This document shows, in pieces, positions 36,951 through 44,535 of a stretch of DNA of 64,000 bases. Made by a program: the position numbers and the translations under genes. Each line of letters opens with the position of its first letter. Position 1 is the first letter of the stretch. The notes below the pieces were generated by a model, which saw only the letters and a list, made by a program, of their open reading frames with translations, was not told the origin of the DNA and did not search any database. Source of the stretch: DASVCS01 sp036381495. Its GTDB lineage: Bacteria > Gemmatimonadota > Gemmatimonadetes > Longimicrobiales > RSA9. The stretch lies in NCBI GenBank assembly GCA_036381495.1, contig DASVCS010000159.1, positions 1 through 64,000 on the forward strand. Reading direction: 5' to 3'.

Positions 36951-38009
36951 TCACGGCGATCCGGGCGATTCGTCGAACAGATTGGCCTGGGGATCGGGTG
37001 CGGCCGCGCGCTCGGCCGGGAGCGCGTAGCCGAAGCGCTGGAACGCGCGGTTGGTGGCGACCCGCCCGCGCGGCGTGCGCATGAGGAATCCGTTCTGGAT
37101 GAGGAACGGCTCGTACACTTCTTCGAGCGTGCCGGCGTCCTCTCCCACCGCGACGGCCAAGGTGTTGAGCCCCACGGGGCCGCCGTCGAAGTGCTCGATG
37201 ATCGCCTTCAGGATGCGGCCGTCCATCTCGTCGAGGCCGTACTCGTCCACATCCAGCATCTGGAGCGCTTCATCGGCGACGGCCGCCGTGATCACGCCAT
37301 CGGCACGGACCTGCGCGTAGTCACGCACCCGGCGCAGCAGCCGGTTCGCCACGCGCGGCGTCCCCCGCGACCGGCGCGCGATCTCCGTGGCACCACCGTC
37401 CTCGCAGCCCACCCGGAGGATGTCGGCACTGCGCTCGACGATGATGCGGAGCTCATCCGTGCCGTAGTAGTTCAACCGCTGGATGATCCCGAAGCGCGCG
37501 CGCATCGGCGGCGTGAGCAGGCCGAAGCGCGTCGTCGCGCCCACCAGCGTGAAGCGCTCGACCGGGACCGTGACCGTCTGCGCCTTCGGTCCTTCCGAGA
37601 GCCGGATGTCGATCCGGTAGTCCTCCATCGCCGGGTAGAGGAACTCCTCGATGATCGGGCGCAGCCGGTGGATCTCGTCGATGAACAGGATGTCGCCCTC
37701 GCGCAGGTTCGTCAGGATCCCGACCAGGTCGCCCGGCTTCTCGAGCACCGGGCCCGACGTCGTCTTGACGTTGACGCCCAGCTCCCGCGCCATCAGCATC
37801 GCCAACGTGGTCTTGCCCAGCCCCGGCGGCCCGTGGAACAGCGTGTGATCCAGCGGCTCGCGCCGCGCCAGCGCGGCGTCGATCGCGATCTTCAGACTCT
37901 CCTTGACCTTCGGCTGGCCGATGAACTCCGCCAGTCGCTGCGGCCGCAGCGACAACTCGACCGCGCTCTCTTCGGTCAGGACTTCCGGGGTGGTGATCTC
38001 GGATCGCAT
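36951..38009 (-). CDS. ruvB: Holliday junction DNA helicase RuvB
   Basis: A 352-residue AAA+ motor. Walker A HGPPGLGKTT (59-68), Walker B ILFIDEIHRL (DEIH 111-114), sensor VGATTRFG, and a C-terminal winged helix ending in FLMRTPRGRVATNRAFQRFG. The ATG at 38009 has AGGAAG at good spacing; upstream codons in the frame look non-coding. RuvB drives branch migration with RuvA. It is separated from ruvA/ruvC by a divergent lipoprotein cassette of about 4 kb, whereas in most genomes ruvA and ruvB adjoin. Confidence 0.98.
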   Translation of the reverse strand: MRSEITTPEVLTEESAVELSLRPQRLAEFIGQPKVKESLKIAIDAALARREPLDHTLFHGPPGLGKTTLAMLMARELGVNVKTTSGPVLEKPGDLVGILTNLREGDILFIDEIHRLRPIIEEFLYPAMEDYRIDIRLSEGPKAQTVTVPVERFTLVGATTRFGLLTPPMRARFGIIQRLNYYGTDELRIIVERSADILRVGCEDGGATEIARRSRGTPRVANRLLRRVRDYAQVRADGVITAAVADEALQMLDVDEYGLDEMDGRILKAIIEHFDGGPVGLNTLAVAVGEDAGTLEEVYEPFLIQNGFLMRTPRGRVATNRAFQRFGYALPAERAAAPDPQANLFDESPGSP

Positions 38010-38392
38010 CTGCTTCCTGTTTCGGGGCTCCCGCCGGCCGCTGGCCGTGCCGCGCGCCGCGGACGGATCTCCGACGACGCGGCGGCTCCGTTCCATCCGG
38101 CGTGCTACCCCGGCAAGGGCGAAAATTTCCCGAAGACACGGCGCCGCGCGGGCGGGCGTCGCAACGGTCCAAGGTAACGGGCGGGCCGGGGGTCGGGCCA
38201 GGGCGACACATCGGTCCCGGATGCATCCACCATCGCCGTGCGCCCCGGTTTCCTGGCGGGCGAGGTACTCCGTTGCCGTCACGACACTTGCGTGACACGC
38301 GCGAAACATCTGCTCCCCCGGGGGCCTCCGATCGCGAACAACTCCGATTCGGACCGTGTAGAAGTTCCAGACCTCACCTTCGGAGGAAAACC
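38010..38392. other. Divergent intergenic region between ruvB and the lpoB-like gene
   Basis: A 383-base spacer that must hold the promoters of the minus-strand ruvB-led block and the plus-strand lipoprotein cassette. No convincing gene is seen. A small inverted repeat (GTCACG / CGTGAC around a 7-base centre, 38278-38296) lies about 100 bases before the lpoB-like start and could be an operator. No clear sigma-70 hexamers stand out. Confidence 0.45.
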
Positions 38393-39022
38393 ATGTTCAT
38401 CGCGTCCAACTTCGCGCTGTCGCGCCCGATCCGGCTCGCCTTGATCGCGGGGCTGGCTGCGGCGCCGCTCGCCTGTGGCGGCAAGCGGGTGTCGCGGATC
38501 GAACCCACGGCCGTCACGGACCTGTCGGGCCGCTGGAACGACACGGATTCGCGGCTCGTGGCCAACGCCCTGATCGAACAGAGTCTGACGGGTGCGTGGG
38601 TGAGTCGTTACGCGGCTGCGCACGGCGGCGAGCCGCCGCGGGTGATCGTCGGGACGTTCGAGAACCGGACGATGGAGCACATCCCGGTCGGGACCTTCGT
38701 GCGTGATCTCGAGCGCGCGTTCGTCAACTCGGGGATGGTCCGCGTCGTCGCCAGCTCGGACGAGCGCCAGGAGGTACGGGCGGAGCGGCAGGACCAGCAG
38801 GAGCATGCGCGGGCGGATACGCGGGCGCAGCTCGGCCAGGAGCTGGGTGCGAAGTACATGCTCCAGGGCGTGCTCCAGGCGATCGAGGACGAGGAGGGCC
38901 GTGAGCGCGTGATCTTCTACCAGGTCGATGCGACGCTCGTGGACCTCGAAACCAACGAGAAGGTCTGGGTCGGCCAGCACGAGATCAAGAAGTACATCGA
39001 GCGGAGCCGTTTCGGTTGGTGA
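38393..39022 (+). CDS. Penicillin-binding-protein activator LpoB-like lipoprotein
   Basis: A 209-residue lipoprotein. The ATG at 38393 has GGAGGAAAA upstream; the signal ends in LAAAPLAC (Cys28). The C-terminal domain (about 60-209) shows the LpoB pattern: PRVIVGTFENRTMEHIP, VGTFVRDLERAFVNSGMVRV, GAKYMLQGVLQAIED and VDLETNEKVWVGQHEIKKYI. LpoB reaches from the outer membrane through the peptidoglycan to stimulate PBP1b in E. coli. No PBP gene is nearby. It heads a plus-strand cassette with two further lipoproteins, an arrangement also seen around LpoB/COG3014 genes in Gammaproteobacteria. Confidence 0.85.
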   Translation: MFIASNFALSRPIRLALIAGLAAAPLACGGKRVSRIEPTAVTDLSGRWNDTDSRLVANALIEQSLTGAWVSRYAAAHGGEPPRVIVGTFENRTMEHIPVGTFVRDLERAFVNSGMVRVVASSDERQEVRAERQDQQEHARADTRAQLGQELGAKYMLQGVLQAIEDEEGRERVIFYQVDATLVDLETNEKVWVGQHEIKKYIERSRFGW

Positions 39023-39067
39023 GCGCCCACCCCGCCCTCTGAAGTCACTGTTCGGCAGGAGGTCATC

Positions 39068-39871
39068 ATGAAGCGCGGTTTGCTCTTATTGTCGCTCGCG
39101 GCGCTGGCCGCGTGCGCGCCCAAGCGGGTCCACGAGGAACCGATCCTCGAAAACGGGGACCGGGTGCCGGGCGCGGAAGGGACGGTCGCGTCGGTGCAGG
39201 GCCGGGCCGCGGTCGAGCGAGAGGAGGCGATGGCCGAGCGGGATTCGTTGACCGCTGAGGCGCTGGCCGACTGTGTGCCTTCGGTCTGCGCGGCCATTGC
39301 GCGGGGCGAGGTGGCGCTCGGGATGGATGAGACGCAGGTGCTGGCCGCGACGGCCACAACCCCCGACGCCTGGTCGATCCGGCAGGCGGGTCGCGCGGCG
39401 GTGATGGTGCCGGCCGGGTGGCGTGCGCGGCCGCACGACGCTGCGGGTGAGCTGGCCATGGTGCAGTTCCGGGATGGCCGCGTCTCGATGGTGAGCTACC
39501 GGGATGCACAGGGCGTGCGCGTCATCGATGACGCACAGGATGCCACCACGGCCGGACGGGCCGATGCAATGGCGGAGCGGCTGATCCGCGAGGGCGACGA
39601 GTTCGCGGCGCGCGGCGACCTGGATCGCGCACTCGACCGGTACGACCGGGCGAGCGTGCTGCGGGCGGGCGACCCGTTGCTGGACTACCGGATCGCGACG
39701 GTCCTGGACAAGCAGCTCCGGCCGATCGAGGCGCTGATCCGGTACCGCCTGTTCCTGCACCGGCTCGAACTCGAGAAGATCGAGGCGGTCGGCGATGCGT
39801 ACGCAAAGCTGGCGGACGCGATCGCACACGCGCGCGAGCGAGTCATCATCCTGGAGAAGAACGGCCGCTGA
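39068..39871 (+). CDS. TPR-containing lipoprotein, unknown function
   Basis: A 267-residue lipoprotein: signal MKRGLLLLSLAALAAC with Cys16, and a strong CAGGAGGTCATC site. Residues about 65-155 form a small domain (PSVCAAIARGEVALGMDETQ, later VQFRDGRVSMVSYRD) resembling SmpA/OmlA-like or BamE-like lipoprotein modules in layout, though not surely related. Residues about 165-255 read as tetratricopeptide helices (EFAARGDLDRALDRYDRASV, RPIEALIRYRLFLHRLE). It lies 45 bases after the LpoB-like gene, suggesting a shared complex at the outer membrane. Confidence 0.75.
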   Translation: MKRGLLLLSLAALAACAPKRVHEEPILENGDRVPGAEGTVASVQGRAAVEREEAMAERDSLTAEALADCVPSVCAAIARGEVALGMDETQVLAATATTPDAWSIRQAGRAAVMVPAGWRARPHDAAGELAMVQFRDGRVSMVSYRDAQGVRVIDDAQDATTAGRADAMAERLIREGDEFAARGDLDRALDRYDRASVLRAGDPLLDYRIATVLDKQLRPIEALIRYRLFLHRLELEKIEAVGDAYAKLADAIAHARERVIILEKNGR

Positions 39872-39872
39872 G

Positions 39873-41618
39873 ATGGGCGCCGCCGTGGGGGGCGGGATGC
39901 GACGTCGTCCGAGCTCCGCGGCGCGGCCTCCGGCGCGCGGCGAGTGCGGCGATGCTCGTCTGCGGGCGTGGCGGTGTGGCGTACGCTATGGCCGGCTGCT
40001 CCGCCTCGTCCTCCCGCTGGCGGGCATCGCGCTCACGGGGGCCGGGTGTGCGCGGCTGTTCTCGTCTTACGACCTCGCGCCCAACGGCCTCAGCCGTCGT
40101 GATGATGCGTTGCGGCGTCTGCTGTCGAGCGGCCGCGCCGATTCCGCGCTGGTTCGCGTGGGGCCGGACGGGGAATCTGCGCCGGAGGACGAGTTGCTCC
40201 GCGCGCTGTACTCCGGGATCCTCGCGCACTACGCGGGCGCCTACGACGAGAGCAACGCCGCGTTCGAGCGCGCGGTGCGGCTCACGGAGGACCGTTACAC
40301 CGAGAGCATCTCGCGGGCCGCGCTCTCGCTCGTGACGAACGACAAGGTCATCGCCTACGAGCCGAGCTGGACGGAGCGGCTGATGATCCCGTACTACGCG
40401 GCGCTCAACTACCTGGCGCGAGGCGACGTGAGTGGCGCCGCGGTGGAGGCGCGGCGGCTGGGCTTCCTGCTCGAGCAGGAGGCCGAGCGAGACGACGAGG
40501 CGCGGCATCGTCCGACACTGGCGTTCCTGCGCTACTTCACCGGCGTGGTGTTCGAAGCGGCGGGCTACGACAACGACGCCGCCGTGGCGTACCGCAACGC
40601 CCGGGTGCTGGCGGATGTGGACACGCTGCCTTTCACGGCGGCGGTGCCGGATTCGCTGGGTGAGGTCGTGGTCGTGCTCGAGCGCGGTTTCGTGGCGCAT
40701 CGCGTCGAGCAGGCGGTCGTCGTACCGCTGCACGGTTTCGAGGTCGAGCGGATCACGGGCGGTGAGGAGGCGGAACGGCTGGCCGCGGCGATGGCGATCG
40801 CGGCCCGCGTCGTGGCGCGGGCGCTGGCGGAGTCCGGTCCGCGGCGGGTCTGGCGCGGCCGATCTCCCGGCACGCTCCACGTCGAGCCGACTCCCGTCGA
40901 GGCGCGACCGCGCCGCTGTCGCGATGGCGAGGGCGGGCACGACGCGGCAGCCGGACTCCCGGAGAAGGCCGCGGTGCCCCGGCCGCGTGCGCCGCCCACC
41001 GTCGCCGGGCCGCGCGGTGATACCGCCGACGGCACGCGCTGGGCCAAGCCCGCGCGCCCCGCGCGCGGCGGCAAGCGTGGGGAGCGGCGACCGGAGCGAC
41101 GAGATCCGTGTGACGTCAAGGATGAGGATCCGTACCTCCTCCGGATCGCCTGGCCCGTCTTCCGCGCCGATCGGGTGCCGGTCGGCACGGCGCGGCTCGT
41201 CGGCTCGGATGATGTGATCGTGCCCGTCCGGTTCCAGACCGACCTCTCCGAGGCCGTGATCCGCGACTTCGAGCAGGAACGCACGCGCCTGCTCGCGCGA
41301 ACCGTGGCGCGAGCCACCGCCAAGCTGGCGCTCACGCGCGGCCTTGCCGGAGAGATCGAGGAGAAGAACGAGGCGCTGGGCGAAGCCGTGGGGTTGCTCT
41401 TCAATCTGAGTACCGCGCTGCTGGAGCAGGCCGACACGCGCTCGTGGCAGCTCCTGCCGGCGCGTATCGGTATCGCGCGCGTCCAGTTGCCGCCCGGGAC
41501 GCACACCCTGGCGATCGAGCTGGATGCGGACGGCGCCCGCCCGCAGCGGATCCCTCTGGACCCGGTCGAGGTCCGCTCCGGCCGGATCGCGTTCACCACG
41601 GTACGGCTCTGGCGGTAG
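39873..41618 (+). CDS. COG3014-like lipoprotein with TPR N-domain
   Basis: A 581-residue protein starting two bases after the previous stop (an ATG nine codons downstream is an alternative). A hydrophobic segment (VLPLAGIALTGAGC) gives a possible lipoprotein Cys59. Residues about 85-240 are TPR-like (ALYSGILAHYAGAYDESNAAF, YAALNYLARGDVSGAAVEARR). Residues about 250-581 include DSLGEVVVVLERGFVAHRV and, late, TKLALTRGL-type and LLPARIGIARVQLPPGTHTL segments typical of COG3014 proteins. The middle (about 335-410) is Arg/Pro-rich and probably disordered. COG3014 genes accompany LpoB-like genes in several Gammaproteobacteria; function is unknown, a link to PBP activation is inferred. Confidence 0.7.
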   Translation: MGAAVGGGMRRRPSSAARPPARGECGDARLRAWRCGVRYGRLLRLVLPLAGIALTGAGCARLFSSYDLAPNGLSRRDDALRRLLSSGRADSALVRVGPDGESAPEDELLRALYSGILAHYAGAYDESNAAFERAVRLTEDRYTESISRAALSLVTNDKVIAYEPSWTERLMIPYYAALNYLARGDVSGAAVEARRLGFLLEQEAERDDEARHRPTLAFLRYFTGVVFEAAGYDNDAAVAYRNARVLADVDTLPFTAAVPDSLGEVVVVLERGFVAHRVEQAVVVPLHGFEVERITGGEEAERLAAAMAIAARVVARALAESGPRRVWRGRSPGTLHVEPTPVEARPRRCRDGEGGHDAAAGLPEKAAVPRPRAPPTVAGPRGDTADGTRWAKPARPARGGKRGERRPERRDPCDVKDEDPYLLRIAWPVFRADRVPVGTARLVGSDDVIVPVRFQTDLSEAVIRDFEQERTRLLARTVARATAKLALTRGLAGEIEEKNEALGEAVGLLFNLSTALLEQADTRSWQLLPARIGIARVQLPPGTHTLAIELDADGARPQRIPLDPVEVRSGRIAFTTVRLWR

Positions 41619-41743
41619 GGGCAGGGGTCGCGGATGCACGGGCCGGGCGTCGACCGGGGCGGACCGGATTTGCGTCACCGCGATCGTGGCGGTAGACTTC
41701 CGTAGCCACTCGCGCTCCGCTCCCCGGACCCGACTCGTTCACC

Positions 41744-42355
41744 ATGAACCGATCCTACCCGGCGCTCCTCGCCATGGCCGTGCTGCTTTCGGCAGCGCCG
41801 GCACAGAGCCAGGAGTGCGATTCGAGCTGCGGTCTGGGCAGCGGGTCCTTCCGGACTTACGGCCTCCTGCTCCACAATGCGAACACCGGCCAGGAGGTCG
41901 ACCTCCTCGGCGCGTTCGGGTTCATGCTCCCGCGCGGGCGCGACGGCCGCTGGATGCCCCGCATCGACCTCGTCGCCGGGCCGTCGTTCTACAACGGCGC
42001 CCGACCCGAGACGGGGCTCATCACTGGAATCCACATCGGCTTGGCCCGCGCGCTGACGGGCGACTATCTCGAACTGGGGCCCGGCTACCCGATCGAGTTG
42101 TACGGCATGGTCGGCGGCGCCGGTTACCTGGGGTGGCATCTCGAAGAGGCGCCCGAGGATGCCGAGTTCTTTCCGGCGCTCTCGTTCGCGTTCGGCTTGC
42201 GGGGACGAGGAAACTCCGCCACCAGCCGGATGATCATGATCGAGTTGCTGCGGGAAGAACGCTTCGGCCGGTGGAACCCGCGCCTCTACCTCCGGATCAC
42301 GGTCACGAGTCCGCTCGGGCGCGCCGCTAGCCCACCCGCGCCAGCGCAGCCTTGA
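41744..42355 (+). CDS. Predicted outer-membrane beta-barrel protein, unknown function
   Basis: A 203-residue exported protein: signal MNRSYPALLAMAVLLSAAPA with probable cleavage near QSQ, then two cysteines (ECDSSCG) and alternating aromatic/Gly strands (GSFRTYGLLLHNA, VDLLGAFGFMLPRG, IELYGMVGGAGYLGWHL, PRLYLRITVTSPLG). This suggests a small eight-stranded barrel. Its last 29 bases overlap the 3' end of ruvA on the opposite strand. It lies 125 bases after the COG3014-like gene and may be separately transcribed. Confidence 0.65.
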   Translation: MNRSYPALLAMAVLLSAAPAQSQECDSSCGLGSGSFRTYGLLLHNANTGQEVDLLGAFGFMLPRGRDGRWMPRIDLVAGPSFYNGARPETGLITGIHIGLARALTGDYLELGPGYPIELYGMVGGAGYLGWHLEEAPEDAEFFPALSFAFGLRGRGNSATSRMIMIELLREERFGRWNPRLYLRITVTSPLGRAASPPAPAQP

Positions 42356-42914
42356 TCAGCGCGGTCCCCTCGAGGGCGCCTTCCTCGTCGAGCGCGCGGC
42401 GCACGGCGGCCGTGGCCTGGGCCGGCGAGTAGCCGAGGGCGACGAGCGCACCGATCGCCTCTTCGGCCGCGCGTCCCCGGGGGCGCGGCCCCGCCGCGGC
42501 GATCGCGATGTCATCCAGACGGTCGGCGAGTTCGAGCGCCAGCCGCTCCGCCTTCTTCGCGCCGAGCCCCGGAACCTGGCGCAACGCTGCGATGTCGCGG
42601 TCGGCGATCGCGCGCACCAGTCGCTCGGGTGGGAGTGTCGAGAGCATGCTGAGCGCCAGGCGCGGTCCGACACCCGACGCCGTGAGCAGCCGTCCGAAGA
42701 GCGTGCGCTCGTGCGCATCGACGAAGCCGTACAACGCCGCGCCGTCCTCGCGGATCACCGCATGGGTGAGCAATTCGACTTCCGCGCCCTCGGATGGCAG
42801 CCGCTCATACGTCGAGAGCGGGATCTCGATCTCGTACGCCACGCCCCCCGGCGTCATGACCTCGACTGCCTCCATCGCCCGGCGGACGAGCGTTCCCCTG
42901 ATTCGGCTGATCAT
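42327..42914 (-). CDS. ruvA: Holliday junction DNA helicase RuvA
   Basis: A 195-residue protein: OB fold (MISRIRGTLVRRAMEAVEVM), helix-hairpin-helix motifs (SGVGPRLALSMLS, VPGLGAKKAERLALEL) and the C-terminal three-helix domain that contacts RuvB (EEAIGALVALGYSPAQATAAVR). The ATG at 42914 has AGGGAG upstream. It is normally followed by ruvB, but here convergent plus-strand genes come next. The G-rich repeat copy 4 lies between it and ruvC. Confidence 0.97.
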   Translation of the reverse strand: MISRIRGTLVRRAMEAVEVMTPGGVAYEIEIPLSTYERLPSEGAEVELLTHAVIREDGAALYGFVDAHERTLFGRLLTASGVGPRLALSMLSTLPPERLVRAIADRDIAALRQVPGLGAKKAERLALELADRLDDIAIAAAGPRPRGRAAEEAIGALVALGYSPAQATAAVRRALDEEGALEGTALIKAALARVG

Positions 42915-42933
42915 CAGTGCTCCCTGCGGTCGC

Positions 42934-43054
42934 GGGCTAGGGCTAGGGCTGGGGCTAGGGCTGGGGAAGGCGGCCGGATGTCCGGAGGCGGTTCCCACGC
43001 CGCGCGGCCGGCTCCCACCGACCCTAGCCCCAGCCCTAGCCCCAGCCCTAGCCC
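42934..43054. repeat. G-rich hexameric inverted-repeat element, copy 4
   Basis: Left arm 42934-42966 (GGGCTA/GGGGCT units on the plus strand), 55-base centre, right arm 43022-43054 (CCCTAG/CCCCAG units). The arms pair almost throughout, with slight unit offsets. It fills the ruvC-ruvA gap; the TAG stop of ruvC (43048-43050) is itself part of a repeat unit, and the left arm ends 20 bases before the ruvA start. The best-preserved copy in the window. Confidence 0.85.
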
Positions 43055-43566
43055 TGCTCCACCCTGAATCTCAACGGTTCCCGGAGACGGGCCAGCGTGC
43101 CGGCATAACAGTGGGTGAGCGCCACGGCCACGGCATCGGCGGCATCGGCAGGACGCGGCGGATGGCGGAGTCGGAGCAGACGCTGGATCATGTACTGGAC
43201 CTGCTCCTTGGTCGCGCGGCCGGTCCCGACGATGGCGTTCTTCACCTCGGCCGGCGCGTATTCCGCGACGGGGAGGTCACGAAGGGTCACGGCCAGTAGG
43301 ATCGCGCCCCTCGCGTGGCCCAGCACGACCGTCGTCTTGACGTTCCGTCCGTAGAACACGCCCTCGACCGCCGCGATATCGGGCGCGGTGCGGTCGACCA
43401 CCTCGATGATCCCCTCGTAGATCTCCCGGAGTCGCGTGGGCAGCGGCGCCCCGGGCGCCGTGCGGACGACGCCGCATTCCAGCAGTGAAACGGCGCCGTC
43501 GCCCGCCTGGGCGACGACGCCGTAGCCGGTCGTCGCGGTGCCCGGGTCGACGCCCAGCACGATCAC
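43048..43566 (-). CDS. ruvC: Crossover junction endodeoxyribonuclease RuvC
   Basis: A 172-residue resolvase: VLGVDPGTATTGYGVV (catalytic Asp7), AAVEGVFYGRNVKT (catalytic Glu), and PADAADAVAVALTHC (C-terminal Asp pair). The start is GTG at 43566, overlapping the yebC stop (GTGA). RuvC cuts Holliday junctions moved by RuvAB. The stop codon falls inside the G-rich repeat, so the last codons border mobile-looking sequence. Confidence 0.97.
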   Translation of the reverse strand: MIVLGVDPGTATTGYGVVAQAGDGAVSLLECGVVRTAPGAPLPTRLREIYEGIIEVVDRTAPDIAAVEGVFYGRNVKTTVVLGHARGAILLAVTLRDLPVAEYAPAEVKNAIVGTGRATKEQVQYMIQRLLRLRHPPRPADAADAVAVALTHCYAGTLARLREPLRFRVEQG

Positions 43567-44315
43567 GAGGATGTCGCCTCGCTGAACGCCGCGTCGTCGA
43601 TGTCGGCGTTCGAGTAGACCTTCTGCACGTCGTCGGCATCGTCCAGGGCATCCAGCAACTTGAGGAGCCGCTGGGCATCATCGCCGCTCACCTCGACGAC
43701 CGCCCGGGGCACCATGGCCAGCTCGGCCTCATCGAAAGCGATCCCCTGCTCGCGCAGCGCGGCCTGCACCGCGTGGAACGTCGCGACGTCCGTGCTGATC
43801 ACGAAGAGATCCTCGTCGCGGCGCATGTCCTCGGCACCCGCCTCGAGCGCGGCCATGAGCAGCGACTCCTCGTCGTAGCGCGAGCCGTCGATGTAGATCT
43901 GACCCTTGCGGTCGAACTGCCAGGCCACCGAGCCGTTGGTCCCCAGACTTCCGCCGTGCTTGCCCAGGATGTGGCGGATCTCGGCGACCGTGCGGTTCAT
44001 GTTGTCGGTCAGTGTCTCGATGTAGAGCGCGACACCGCCCGGGCCGTACCCCTCGTAGACGACTTCCTCGTAGTCGACGCCCTCGAGCTCGCCGGTCCCT
44101 CGCTTGATCGCACGGTCGATGTTGTCCGCCGGCATGTTCGCGGCCTTGGCCGTGTCGATGGCCAGCCGCAATCGGGGATTGAAATTCGGATCACCGCCGG
44201 CTTCGCGGGCGGCGACCGTGATCTCGCGGATCAGGCCGGTGAACATCTTGCCCCGCTTGGCGTCGTTCGCGGCCTTTTTGCGTTTGATCTGCGCCCATTT
44301 GCTGTGCCCCGCCAC
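43563..44315 (-). CDS. yebC: YebC/PmpR family protein
   Basis: A 250-residue protein from the GTG at 44315 with GGGAGGTGG upstream. The canonical start AGHSKWAQIKRKKAANDAKRG and GSVAWQFDRKG define the family. YebC proteins act as DNA-binding regulators; recent work also gives them a ribosome-associated role at polyproline stretches, similar in effect to EF-P. The yebC-ruvC-ruvA order is conserved across bacteria. Confidence 0.96.
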   Translation of the reverse strand: MAGHSKWAQIKRKKAANDAKRGKMFTGLIREITVAAREAGGDPNFNPRLRLAIDTAKAANMPADNIDRAIKRGTGELEGVDYEEVVYEGYGPGGVALYIETLTDNMNRTVAEIRHILGKHGGSLGTNGSVAWQFDRKGQIYIDGSRYDEESLLMAALEAGAEDMRRDEDLFVISTDVATFHAVQAALREQGIAFDEAELAMVPRAVVEVSGDDAQRLLKLLDALDDADDVQKVYSNADIDDAAFSEATSS

Positions 44316-44535
44316 GGGCACCACCTCCCGTTGGATCTTCGTCGGAACCGTCGGAACCGCACCCATTTATGCGTGGATCGCGGCCGTCTGGAATATAACC
44401 GCCGGGCAACGGCCGGGCAACGCGTGCAGGGGGGTCGAACCGCTACAGATCCGGCGGAGACGGCCGAGACTGTAGGGTGGGAGAACGAAGTCCGGGGCGG
44501 CGCAGTGCGGGTCCCGGCCGAACCGATCATCTTCA

